Position numbers and translations under genes: made by a program. 64,000 bases of DNA. Origin: Gymnopus androsaceus JB14 (lineage: Eukaryota; Basidiomycota; Agaricomycetes; Agaricales; Omphalotaceae). Position 1 is the stretch's first letter, and each line of letters opens with the position of its first letter. Shown piece by piece: positions 1 through 10,745 of this stretch. The notes beneath the pieces were generated by a model. It worked only from the letters and a program-made list of their open reading frames with translations, did no database searches and was not told the origin of the DNA. The stretch lies in the NCBI GenBank assembly GCA_009733575.1, contig ML769443.1:203063-267062 (forward strand), given 5' to 3'.

Positions 1-775
1 GAATCTGTATGTCCTCTCAATGGCTCCCCAATGGGAAAACCTGTCTCAGCACTCCAGATTCTCACTGTTTTGTCATGTGATCCTGAAACAATCTGCTTCC
101 CATCCGGGGAGTATGCCACTGACCAAACTGGAGCTGTATGTCCTCTCAATGGCTCCCCAATGGGAAAACCTGTCTCAGCACTCCAGATTCTCACTGTTTT
201 GTCATGTGATCCTGAAACAATCTGCTTCCCATCTGGGGAGTATGCCACTGATGAAACTGAATCTGTATGTCCTCTCAATGGCTCCCCAATGGGAAAACCT
301 GTCTCAGCACTCCAGATTCTCACTGTTTCATCTAATGATCCTGAAACAATCTGCTTCCCATCTGGGGAGTATGCCACTGACCAAACTGAATCTGTATGTC
401 CTCTCAATGGCTCCCCAATGGGAAAACCTGTCTCAGCACTCCAGATTCTCACTGTTTCATCTGATGATCCTGAAACAATCTGCTTCCCATCTGGGGAGTA
501 TGCCATTGACAAAACTGAATCTGTATGTCCTCTCAATGGCTCCCCAATGGGAAAACCTGTCTCAGCACTCCAGATTCTCACTGTTTTGTCATGTGATCCT
601 GAAACAATCAGCTTCCCATCTGGGGAGTATGCCACTGACCAAACTGAAGCTGTATGTCCTCTCAATGGCTCCCCAATGGGAAAACCTGTCTCAGCACTCC
701 AGATTCTCACTGTTTCATTTGATGATCCTGAAACAATCTCCTTCCCATCTGGGGAGTATGCCACAAAACCTACTG
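1..775 (-). repeat. 129-bp tandem array encoding WD40 repeats
   Basis: Six units with an exact 129-bp period (the same word recurs at 13, 142, 271, 400, 529 and 658) each encode a 43-residue WD40 blade on the minus strand (GHT..V.SVAYSPDGK.IVSGS.D.TVRIWS pattern). Units differ at only a few bases, clustered at codons next to the GHT, AYSPDGK and SGS(S/H)D motifs. The array continues past base 1. Two long plus-strand frames across it are shadows. Confidence 0.9.
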
Positions 776-2764
776 ATGCTCTCACATTGATTTGATTTAT
801 TTCCTTGCTCCAGAATTGATCCCAACCCTCATGTCTTACTTTCAATACATCCTTTAAATTTTTGCTCATACAACCTGCAAGCCATGTTTTCTTTGGAGCC
901 AAGGCCAATGCACTCACATATAAATGTGGAGTGCTGTGACTTACTGGTAGAAAGAATGCTGATATGAACTTCGAAATATCCTTACTTCCTATTTTAATGT
1001 CCAGGATCTATATTTATGTTTCAGTGGATATTCCAGTTTGAAATTTGTTCCCATACCTTTGTTGTCTTTGCCAAGTAGTCCATACTAGTTCTTATCTGTG
1101 AGGTTTCATTCAAACAACTCAAGGATTCCATCCAGTATACAATATTTGTGCTTTGTATGAAGCTGGCTATATTGGCCCAGCACTGGGAATTTTCCCCTGC
1201 AGCACATGCATGATGCACCCAGCTTTCACATGAGTATCTCAACTCTTCTGATATGTATTTTTGAACTCGCTCCTTCATATCTGGGTTGGTGACAGCCTCA
1301 TTTGAAATGTAAGAAGACTCCAGGTGACAAATATTGAACTTCAACTGCTGCTCCATATGTTTTAAGCACATAGATCCTATTACTTCATGCTGCTTTTCCA
1401 CATTGACATTGAATTGGTAAAGATCTTTTTGCAATCTCCTCTTTGGCCACTCTCTATCCAATATAAATTCCTGGAATGAAAGATGGTAGTGGACTTTATC
1501 CTCTAAATCAGTGTAGAGTACTGCACTCAAGGATTCCACAATATCCCTAGCATCACTGTTGGTGAACTTCTTCAATGCATCCATGCTCAAAGGCTTCTGT
1601 AATATGCAAATTGTGCTGATCACATTCATGTATGAAGATAACTGATTTGTAGGATCTTCAATACTCTCAGTGAGTACTGTCTCATATAAGCTATAGAGTA
1701 CATCATAGGAATTCTTTCCAGACTTGAACCCTGTTTCAGTATTTTGCAGGATCTTGAAATTTCGGTCTGGTCTTTGGGAAAGGAATTTGCATACAACATC
1801 AGCTAATATAAATAGTGAATTTATATATGGTAGCAATGTCAGAATTTGAACCTCAGAAAGAGTTTTTGCCAGCTTTGAATGTTTTCTCCAGTAATCTTTG
1901 ATAAATGTTTTAATATCATCCTCAGTTTTATTATCCTGAGACAAATCCATTCTCCTAAAAAGGCCAGTGTCTTCAGGTAGAAATTCAACTGCTATCTCAG
2001 GATTTGGCCGGCTTGTAATCACAAATCTCATCCATTCATGCTCTCTGCACAGATTCTGCAGTTCTGTCAAAAACAGTTTGCGGTCATCCTCATAGCCCCA
2101 TTCATCCAGACCATCAATAATAATTGCAATCTTTTTAGCAATGGATGTCTTTTGTTCTTCCTTCAATGCCTGCAAGGGTTCCAACAACAGGTTATTAAAC
2201 TGAGTGCTTAGGTCCCCTCCAATATTTAGTTTAGAATCTGAAGCCAGCTTTTCCTCAAATGCAGGGAATGCACAGGCCAGATGGTACACCAATGTAGGCA
2301 CCAATACTGATACATCTTTATCCCTGCTTTCTCGAATGCAGTAAAAGCTCATTGCCATTTCAAGATCAGTCAGCCCTGGATGCTGCTTTTTGTCAAGTAT
2401 CTGTGCCAATGAACCAGCAATAGAACTCTTTCCAGTTCCAGCCCTTCCATGAATGAGAACAATGCTGTTGGAAAGCATGCTCAGAATGACATTATTCAGA
2501 AATTCAACTCGTGTGCCTTTCAAGCATTGCTTGTGCCCAGGGTGAAGGTCTGGCTTCAATCTAAATCTGAGATCATGTTCTACTGTATGTTAGTTATTGT
2601 ATTGGTGGCCCTTTGTAATTCTTACCAAGAGATGGAACATGAATGTCTAAAGAGTTATCATGATCAGGTTATCCTTCTGAATTTGAGATACAATAGCTCT
2701 TACCGTATTGATTGCTTATGAACTGTGATCTGTGTATATTGAAATCGTGAGAGTTTTGGAACAT
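1..2764 (-). CDS. NACHT-WD40 NLR-type receptor, 3' end outside window
   Basis: Fungal NOD-like receptor: a NACHT NTPase followed by WD40 repeats, the architecture of HET-E/nwd-type proteins of non-self recognition. I deduce ATG at 2764-2762 (upstream ACCATC) and exons 2764-2704, 2646-2626, 2582-1057 and 1007 to beyond 1, with introns of 57, 43 and 49 nt that keep the frame open. The N-terminus MFQNSHDFNI resembles the short leader of basidiomycete NLRs; no separate effector domain is seen. Walker A GRAGTGKSS lies at about residues 73-81 and Walker B IIIDGLDEW near 181-189. A linker with SAFFLPVSHSTPHLYVSAL precedes WD40 repeats of 43 residues. The in-frame stop at 1021-1023 lies inside the predicted third intron, so I do not read it as a break. 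Acceptor choice for intron 2 is ambiguous by 3 nt. The C-terminus is not in the window. Confidence 0.85.
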
Positions 2765-4559
2765 GATGGTGGTTGAGGTCAGAGGGACGATTGTCACGTT
2801 GTCACAATTCTCATGCCACTAAATCACGCTAATTATAAGTATGTACATGTGACCTTTATTAACCAGTTTTTTGAATCTTCCGAGTCCGTCTCTGCGAATC
2901 ACGTTGTGGCAAGCTGGCTTAGTAGGACGTTTCCAGGTTAAATACTGTATCAAAATTGCTCGAGCGCTGAAGATGCTGCTCAGTTTGGAGAGCTCTTTCG
3001 ATCAGCATTGTTTACATTGCGTGAACTTTTTTGAAGTTGTAACGACACTTTGGTTGTACCAAGGCCAGCTCCAGCGCCGAGGGCCTAGTATATCAAGCGC
3101 TCATTCCCAATGCGAGAATGTGCAGTGTCTCCAAGTCGTCGTCGATCCCGGGTCGCACGCAATGTTTATTTATCTGAAAGACTGAGTCGAAAGTTCCCCC
3201 CTCTTTTCAGGTGTAATCCAAATCCTTCTCTATCTCTGTTAGGACTGTGCTGTAAGAATGGAAGTCGCAGATTCGATGCCACCTACGCGCGTCAAACATC
3301 AGAACACAACCCAATCGCCATGACCGACATTGTATATTCTTTCGCCGCTCCGCTACATAGAAGAATTCAAATTCATCGAGCGGATTCTATCCCTGATCAT
3401 CGCAAGGTCGACGAGTCAACGTCAACATCATCGACGTTTATTTGATCTATTTAGGAAGCTGGCTGTATCATATATTCGGGCAGAGAACAAGTCTCCAGCT
3501 ACCCATTTTCAACGAAACAGGAAGCAGGATATTCTTCAAATTTTACGCGCCAGTAGTATTAATTATCTCTTGTCCTCTCAGCGGTGACATTTCATGTCGA
3601 AAAGAAGTTTCGCCGAGTTCTCGATGTAGGATCCATATCGTGGCTGGAACGGCGTTCATTTTTTTCAAGGCCTTATCTCCTCACTATCTCCCACCTTTCT
3701 ACCCTAAATCCTTTCCGTACATTGCATACATTAACCTTGGCCTTCTTCCGAGTCCTCCGTGTCTGAAAAGTATGTTCTTTTGATATACAATCCTCTTTTT
3801 CATTCATGTGCCCCTTCTAGAGTTCTCGCTGACTATGTACCCCCAATTCCGTGCGCCAACATGTTGGTAGTCATATACTGTGTATTTCCTACGAACCTAA
3901 TCCCTTTTTTCATTGATGTCCTGCGTCTGCTCGTTCCAGAGCTCTCGCTGCTGCCTCACTGAGTATCCAAATTGTCGACAACGTGCTGGGAGCTCAGGTC
4001 GAGCCAACTAAATTTCGGTGCTTGCCATTTTCCCCATGTGATCTCGTGACAGTAAGTACCAAAAGTCGGGAGACTCATACTGCATTCGGAGAGCGCAGCT
4101 GGAATAGATCCAGTTCAAGATGAAGTCTGGACTCCGAGTCGACTCGTTTTGAGCAGATAAAGGCAGTTGGTCCCAAGCTGTCGTTCCGCACCAAGAACTG
4201 TTCTCGGGACACGCCAGCCAATCGGCACGCCAGTTACCTAGTGGGCGTGAGAGATGCTTTCTGCCATCGACCACGGCTGCAGCTTTGCACTCCGCGCACG
4301 TCTATTAGTAGATTTCGAAGGCAGGAAGTTGAAGAAAAATGACTTGGAGGATGGCTTCGACATCGTCGCCGGCGGCGTCTTATACCAGATGCTCCACCGG
4401 TCCCATATCCGTTCGATAGTAATCGAGATAGATTGTAGGTTGCCTTTTAATTTTTTTCTTGCTTATGAACAATCTGGAATTATAGGACAATCGAACCCGA
4501 TGTACCACTAGCTCCTTAGTGTCCAACGATGAAGATCCCGCTTTCCTCATGACCGACGA
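2765..4559. other. No recognised gene; NLR upstream region and unassigned sequence
   Basis: The first few hundred bases are the promoter side of the minus-strand NLR. Beyond about 3100 the sequence becomes pyrimidine-rich with several short plus-strand frames, such as one starting at ATG 3258, but no frame carries a recognisable domain. It may be the long 5' leader or lost exons of the transcription-factor remnant that follows. Confidence 0.4.
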
Positions 4560-5557
4560 TCGAGCCCAGTACAGGCTCTCTGTCTGCGTACTGCTTCGAA
4601 TGCCTCAACGGGTAGGGCATGAGAATGGTATTTCGGAAACGGATGCGTCTGCTTCGTTACGCCGTAGCCACAGCCGCCATTACTGTCGTATTCTGCTCAG
4701 CAACCGATTCATTCTCCTCGCTCGTATCCCGAGCCCTTCCCTCCTCGTGTCCCAGGTCTGGCTCATCTGGCACCACTGTCTCCGCATTCATCACAGTATC
4801 AGCCTCCGCCCCGCCACCTCACTCAGCCACCGACCCGCAATACGCTGCGCAGGATTCCTTCTCTAGCCCTGTCGCCAACTTGCACGCGAACGTTTTCAAC
4901 TTACAGTTCCCTGGTCCCTACCGTCCCGACCATCTCATGCAATACAGTTTCATTCTTCTCCATGCTCTTCCTTCCCTTCTGGTGACGATAAACCTGATCT
5001 CAGCCTCGGTCCTCGGACGAAGAAACGCCGAAGGATGTCCAGCGATTCGGCATCTAAACCTCCTTCGTCCGTGGTTTCGTTCAGTTCGTTCGCGGACGGT
5101 GGATATTCGACAACCTCTCCGACCATATCGCGCCGTTCGATTTCGGGGCTAGCGTCCGAGCTCCCGCTCAGCAACGGATTTAACAACGCTAACAACAATA
5201 ATGATGGGTTCAACACCTTTCGAGGATCCGCTACGAATGCGCTTTGGCATCCACCTATGGTACATGGTGACAACGACTCTTCACACTCGCAGTCATTCCT
5301 TGGCCTTCATCTACCCATGCTTCCTCCTACTCAAGATTTACCTCCACCCTGCAATGATGCATCACGATGATGATGCGTTGTTCTCGACGTATCTTCACCC
5401 TCCGATGAGTCTTCCTTCAGATGATTCTTCGGCTTCCTCCAGCGGTGCATCGGGTGCTGGAAATTCCAACGCGAACGGGAATCAGTCTGAAGGTGGAAAT
5501 GAGTCTTTGTCGGGATGCTCGGGGAATCATTACCACGTCGCACAGGAGTATGGGTGA
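4560..5557 (+). pseudogene. C-terminal remnant of a probable transcription factor
   Basis: Ser/Pro/Asn-rich coding-like sequence that changes frame several times. One frame (about 4960-5372) reads through a basic cluster TKKRRR, typical of a nuclear localisation signal, then SSDSASKPPSSVVSFSSF and a WHPPM segment. After a shift near 5345 a second frame (to 5557) carries a further copy of the same motif, ATYLHPPM-like (FSTYLHPPMSLPSDD), followed by Ser/Asn/Gly runs. Repeated HPPM/LPP motifs and the basic cluster recall C-terminal tails of agaric transcription factors, but I cannot name the family. No DNA-binding domain is visible upstream. The frame changes do not fall at convincing splice sites, so I call it a decayed gene; an intact gene with unusual introns is the alternative. 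Confidence 0.4.
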
Positions 5558-5880
5558 TATACGGATTTACTGAGCGTGAACGTTCGCGCTGGATGAGTTG
5601 TAGTGGAATTTGTGTAGGATGGTCCGGTCTAGTACGGTAAGTATGCGCTTGAAAATCTAGATTGTGGTTGCAATGGCTGAACTATGTATATGCAGAAAGT
5701 CATGATCTATAATACAAAGATGATAATGCGAAAAAAAAACAAAACAATTATTTACTAGTAAATATGTATGCAAAGCTTTTGAAATCCGAAATGATAGAGT
5801 ATTAGTATTACAAGGATGCGCTCCACGAAACACCGAACACCGAACACCGACGTCTACTATCTATGATGTAGATACGAGCT
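5558..5880. other. Convergent intergenic spacer
   Basis: A/T-rich spacer between the plus-strand remnant and the 3' end of the SUN-protein gene. It holds an A9 run near 5732 and three direct ACACCGA units near 5830. Nothing else is seen. Confidence 0.5.
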
Positions 5881-8800
5881 TTATTTACTTAAATACTTCC
5901 TCGTTAAACCCAAACTCAAAATCACCATCGATATCGCTGGAATTACCTCCGTCAACGCTTGTATCTGTATCGACCCACAGATTTTCATCGTCTCCATCAC
6001 CACCAGGAGACGCTCCCGCCCCGCCAACGACGACGTAGTATTCCACCGTCTGATGATACCTGGACGATCCGATTGCTGTACGCCTCCATTTGAAGTCCCA
6101 ACGTGATTACGGTTATCTGGAGACACTAAAATCGGAGGAGGTAAATGCCCATTGGATTGTCCGAGTCTCTGAGGACGACTAAAAGTCCGACTAGGCGTAT
6201 CATCGATAAAAATCGTCTCTTTCAGTATCCATTCCGATTCCCATATCACCATCGTCCAAAGTTTCGCCGTATCCTTCGGAGTAGATGCAGATAGCTTTAT
6301 CCGATGCCATAGAACCAGCGCTCAACACAACTCTTCGATTCTCCTTCTCGTCTTCCTCTCCTCCGTCGGCGTCTTTCTTGTTCTTCGCGGACCGGCTACT
6401 GCTTTCCGCGCAGCAGCCGAAGAAGGAAGGGGACTTTTTACTTCATGTAAATGCGCTGTTCTCGCCCAGCGTTTTGCACTCTTGGGAACAGGCCCAATTC
6501 CCGTCCAGGATGAGCTCGTAGGTAGCCCAGCACTACTAGGTCCCGTAAGTGAATTCGCGCGTTGTATCTTGGGACGGAAAGCAGTGGATGCGGTTACAGA
6601 GGTGGTAGGTGTGGTTGGACGTGAGCCGCGGAATTGCGACGCGGAGTACGAGACCCAGAGTGAGTCTGTAGGTATACATTTTGTATCTTTGGTCTGCGCG
6701 GGTCGGACGTTAATCCTCCGTTTCCGAGATGAGATTTTGCAAGTGCATGCGAAGCACTTTTTGGGCTTTGGGCGAGCACTGAAGCGCCGGAAAGGCAACC
6801 CTGTGGTCATCGTCGCGATGAACTATGCAAACATATATTTTGAGACATATAAAGTCGATATCGAGGTAGGTACACACCTGGCTGCGAAACAGAAATGTCG
6901 TTCGGCTTTGGTGATTTAGCATTTCTTGTCGGACTGCGACTCCGACTGGAAGTCAGTCGACTGACCCAATCACCACTAAAGCTCAAATGCCGTCGACTCC
7001 ATTCTCGCATAGATTGATTAGACCGCAGAGGCCCATGTTCAAGAAGTGATTCTCCTCTCGAACCTCTTGTTACTCCCATGAAGACGATAACAGCAAGGAG
7101 TAAACAGAGTTGAGCGATGCCAAGACGTTTCTCAAGTACGATCTCGTCGGAAAGATATTCAACTCGAGCGACTAGTTCATTATACTCTGTCTCGAGACTT
7201 TTTCGCTGGTTCTCCCACTCTTTCAAGCCGCGCTGGAATTTTTGAGCTTGCGCTTTTCCCTTGTGATTATACGGGTTTTAGTGACTGTGCATAGTCGTGG
7301 TAAAGAGTGAGCAACTCACGATACCATCTAAGCGTCCAACGTCTTCACCTAGACGACGAATCATCTCTCGCACACCGTTGGTCTGTTCTTCGACGTATCG
7401 AACATAAAGTGTGTGGTTGGCCTCCAGAGCGGTAAGCCGGTTCATGATAGTACGGTAGATAGATTCGCCTCCGGTTGCAGGTGGTGGTGGTGGTGGATTG
7501 TGAACTTGGTATGCCGATACGACAGGTAGAGAAGAGGATAATGGGGTTGACGTCACGGTCGATAGGGCGGATGAGACCGCCGTTGTGTTGGCAGTTTCAG
7601 CTGGGGAGGGAGAGGACAGCGCGACCGCAGGAGTCGAGACGACAGTCGGAGGTGAATCATTCATAGTGGAATGAATATCGTTACTTGCTTCGTTCGCAGT
7701 GGTCGTGGCATACTGTTCCCAAGCAAACGGTGTAAGAGTGGGCTGGGAGACGGTAGAAGACGACAACTCATCGTCCTTGGTAATGGAAGAGCTATCATTC
7801 GATAACGGAGGTGACGTGGCCTGATCGAGTGCTGTGGCCTGAATCCTTTCCTCTGGTTTATCAGATACCGGAGTGTGCACAGGTAAAGGTTCCTCTGCAA
7901 CAACCTCTAAAGGAGGAGAAGGCTCTCCGAGTTCTTCGCGTTTAGCTCTACTCTCCGCTTCCCAAATTTCCCATTTCCATTCCTCGAGATGCGTGAGACC
8001 ATATACGCGGAGAAGAGATATCGGACAGTAGTATTCATTACTGTAATGAGTGTGAAAGTCGATCCGAATGAAACGATAAAAGCCGGTTAAAGATGTCGGA
8101 GGGTGAAACGACTGTGGCACCCAATTAGAATAGGTATAGCATCATCAGAGCAAAAATACGCACTTGTACACCTCGAACGTTTTTTGCTCTATATGTCCCT
8201 GCGTCGACCCAATCTTCCTTGTAAGTTTTGGCGACGCTAACCGAGAAGTCTTTGAAAACTCCACTGAAGAATTCAAAGTTTGCAAGCTGCACGGTATCGA
8301 TCCGTATGTCTTCGCAGAGTTCCACGACTACGAATTGGTTCTCTTTGGGAGAACTGCATGGGCTGAGCATGTATCTGTCGCGCTTGGAAGATAAGATGGA
8401 TGCGGGTGACTTGGCGGAACGATGGGCCAGGTGCACGCGAGCAGAACAATCCATACTGGCATAATTGAATCTGTCCGTAAGAGGAACCTGAAAGTGCGGA
8501 GACAGATTTTCTCCATTGTCCGAGTCTGGAGAGATGTCCACTTCGGTAAGTGTTGTCGAGAGCACTTTTTCAGCAATTGGTGAAGCTGTTTCGCGAGCCG
8601 GCGCAAGATGCGGACTAGTTCGATTTGGGAGGTGCTTTTCCTTGCCATTGGCCTTGGTCGATGCATGCAAAGCAGCCTGCTTCTCCTTCCACTCCTCAAA
8701 GGACAGTAAGATTTCATCTTCCACTGGCTCAACCGGCGGCAAGGGAGTTAGACAGCAAACTGGAGGCTCCGGTTCCCGAACTTCAAGAGCAGAAATGGCT

Positions 8801-8895
8801 TTGAATGGGTCATTCGGAGAGATGAGAGCAGAGAAAGCTGGTGAAGCAAGTATGAAAGCTACAAGAGCTACAGGGAGTACCGAGAATAAGGTCAT
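5881..8895 (-). CDS. SUN-domain protein, SLP1-like
   Basis: SUN-like proteins of the Slp1/OPT family are ER or nuclear-envelope membrane proteins that act in protein folding and nuclear-envelope anchoring. ATG at 8895 starts a signal peptide (MTLFSVLPVALVAFILASPAFS). The SUN core follows: NYASMDCSARV, SPKENQFVVVELCEDIRIDTVQLANFEFFSG, KEDWVDAGTY, then across a 52-nt intron (8112-8163) PTSLTGFYRFIRIDF and YYCPISLLRVYG. A Ser/Thr/Pro-rich linker and coiled-coil-like segment (LTALEANHTLYVRYVEEQTNGVREMIRRL) lead through a second intron near 7230-7306 to a C-terminal transmembrane helix (GIAQLCLLLAVIVFMGV, about 7090). The tail is low-complexity; WARTAHLHEV near 6470 fits the family. From about 6440 to 5881 the coding-like sequence changes frame at least twice (ending GDFEFGFNEEVFK, stop at 5881-5883), which needs extra short introns or indicates frameshifts. 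The N-terminal two thirds is certain, the tail is not. Confidence 0.8.
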
Positions 8896-9311
8896 CGGTC
8901 AAGCTAAACAACGCAGTCGTACGACTACGTGTAGCTTTCCCTGGAAGAGAATTAATGAATAGAGCGGATTATATCCGAGTTTCCCGATTTTCCCTTTCCG
9001 GATTGCATCATTGATGCCACGTGCTACGAATCAAACGCGGGGTTACATATGGACGCGTTTTCACGCGTCTTTGAGTTCACAACTGGAACTGGTCCATTGA
9101 AGTATTTATGCAATTTCTACGGGCCCCAAGGAGCGAGAACGCCAGAGCGCTCGTACTGACGATATGTATTACACTGGCATGGAACACAACTGTACTGTAT
9201 GAAGAGGAGGATTCCTAACAAAACGACTATTCGATACCGATGTAACCTGTATTTCTCAAAGTCTCCAGCATTGAGCACTTTGCGAGTAAAACTGTAAACA
9301 AGAGTCCAGGT
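8896..9311. other. Spacer between SUN gene promoter and F-box gene 3' end
   Basis: Contains the upstream region of the SUN gene and, at about 9213-9311, fragments duplicated from the neighbouring F-box gene: copies of its cysteine-rich 'FAVLLEKCPVLET' coding stretch and of its tail, out of order. It looks like debris from local rearrangement. Confidence 0.55.
9051..9069. promoter_or_regulatory. Palindromic double MluI/MCB box, copy 1
   Basis: GGACGCGTTTTCACGCGTC holds two ACGCGT hexamers as an imperfect inverted repeat, 156-174 bp upstream of the SUN gene ATG. ACGCGT is the MCB element bound by MBF in fungal cell-cycle control (established knowledge). The same 19 bp recur at 12614-12632, so it may simply be part of a duplicated segment. 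Confidence 0.4.
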
Positions 9312-10622
9312 TTAGGAAGAACCTGCCAAGGGCGGACTATCGGGTGGATTATAAGGATGATTCCTAACGAAACGACTGTTCGATTCCGAGCGAACACGTA
9401 TGCCTTGGAATAATGACGCCACAATGTCGCTGTCTGGATCCATATCTTCGAATAGCTGGATACACTCTAGGACACATTGTGAATTGGATAACATTGCTTT
9501 GAGCTCGTTAAAACGCTCTCTCGCAACATCACACAATGCGTCTGAGTATCCGAATAGAAGATGAGTCAAGTTGGGCAGTTGAACGGACTGCCAAGCACCA
9601 GCGACACTGTATTTATTGATGACCAGTACCAGGGTCCTGAGATGGGTATGACGGACGCGGGGAATGGAAATGGGTGTAGCCTCCCAACCTTCTAATGATT
9701 TATTAATGTAACCCACTCTAAAAGTCTCCAGCACTGGACACTTTTCAAGTAAAACTGCAAAGGAACATCCGTGATAGTATGTAAAGGTTAACGTGCGCAG
9801 GTGTGTGAGCTCAAGTGTATCAATAGCACGAAGATGGGAGACGTGTAGGTTGTGAAGCCGAGGACACTGGATGAATGAATTTCCAAGGATTCCATCGGCA
9901 CAGAATTTATTTGGATAGAAGATATCCATGGTATCGAGGATGGAGAAAGGATTCTCTGTGAAATGATGAGCTTGTTTGAGAATGTAATTCAGGCCCGGTA
10001 AACCAATTGTGGATTTGAACTTCTTCCATCTGTCTGCATGTCGCGCCAGATCATCTAGAACACTGCATAGTCCGGGAGTAAGTTCGATTTGGTCATTGAG
10101 CAGATGGAGGCGCATAGGCGCAGTCCCAGAGCGAGCTAGACACACCCTCAGTATGGGTATAATATCAAGGACAGGTTCTGCAAAATTTACAAGCAGGGAG
10201 GACCAGAACGAGGGTTGGGACACGATGATTTCTCGCCACCAAGAAGAAACCCATGTCAATGGAAAGATGGAAACTCCCGCACATCTCCCAAAACCAGGTC
10301 TGACCTCGATAACTTCCGGAGTGGCGAGCTCGAAGATTTCGCTCGTGATTTCCGGTGGAAGTGTGCGAATGGGGGAAAGTAGAGACTCCTGCAACTCCAA
10401 CGTTTTCGCGAGCTGGATGCGTCGTGCATCCTGCAGTTCAGTTTCCTGAAGATGTCTATGGATTTCCTCTATCAAGGCGCATAGCTGCGACCGCTCGACA
10501 GCTGGATTCGGGAAGCAATTGGATCTGCTCCGAGAAAAAGCTTCCTCCCAGGCAGATTGTTCTGCAGGTGAGGGGCTTTGTGTAGACTGCGAGGTCAAGC
10601 GAAGTTCTTCGACGGCGGACAT
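9312..10622 (-). CDS. F-box domain protein, copy 1
   Basis: Single-exon 436-residue protein of the large agaric F-box family, substrate adaptors of SCF ubiquitin ligases. ATG is at 10622. A helical N-terminal stretch (LCALIEEIHRHLQETELQDARRIQLAKTLELQESLL, about 46-82) precedes the F-box core SPIRTLPPEITSEIFELATPE (about 83-103) and FPLTWVSSWWREIIVSQPSFWSSL. The rest is a leucine-rich repeat-like region with repeated HLR and CP.L..L motifs. It is the only one of the three local copies that keeps the full C-terminus (GIRVRSESNSRFVRNHPYNPPDSPPLAGSS). It lies head to head with the six-exon gene, start codons 124 bp apart. The substrate is unknown. Confidence 0.85.
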   Translation of the reverse strand: MSAVEELRLTSQSTQSPSPAEQSAWEEAFSRSRSNCFPNPAVERSQLCALIEEIHRHLQETELQDARRIQLAKTLELQESLLSPIRTLPPEITSEIFELATPEVIEVRPGFGRCAGVSIFPLTWVSSWWREIIVSQPSFWSSLLVNFAEPVLDIIPILRVCLARSGTAPMRLHLLNDQIELTPGLCSVLDDLARHADRWKKFKSTIGLPGLNYILKQAHHFTENPFSILDTMDIFYPNKFCADGILGNSFIQCPRLHNLHVSHLRAIDTLELTHLRTLTFTYYHGCSFAVLLEKCPVLETFRVGYINKSLEGWEATPISIPRVRHTHLRTLVLVINKYSVAGAWQSVQLPNLTHLLFGYSDALCDVARERFNELKAMLSNSQCVLECIQLFEDMDPDSDIVASLFQGIRVRSESNSRFVRNHPYNPPDSPPLAGSS

Positions 10623-10745
10623 GACTGAAGTTGATCATCTGGCAGGAGCGCTCAGAAGCGCTCGACGCAGAAAAGACAAAGAATTAATTAGCGTCCATGT
10701 CACGTTTCGGCCCCTAACTAGTTCCCTCACTACAAGTCAACCACC
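10623..10745. promoter_or_regulatory. Short bidirectional promoter
   Basis: These 123 bp separate the divergent ATGs of the F-box gene and the six-exon gene. A core (AAAGAATTA, then GTCACGTTT) is conserved at the same position upstream of the second copy of the six-exon gene (28756-28860), which suggests a functional element. Confidence 0.5.

Noticed and set aside
20..795. Two plus-strand frames of about 255 codons with repeated MAPQWENLSQHS or MGKPVSALQI units
   Set aside because: They are antisense shadows of the 129-bp WD40 array; a period divisible by 3 keeps all frames open. The minus strand gives clear WD40 motifs.
1021..1023. Stop codon separating the NACHT part from the WD40 repeats, suggesting a broken NLR
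   Set aside because: It lies in a predicted 49-nt intron (1008-1056) with GTATGG donor, CTGAAAC branch-like sequence and TATAG acceptor, and splicing keeps the frame.
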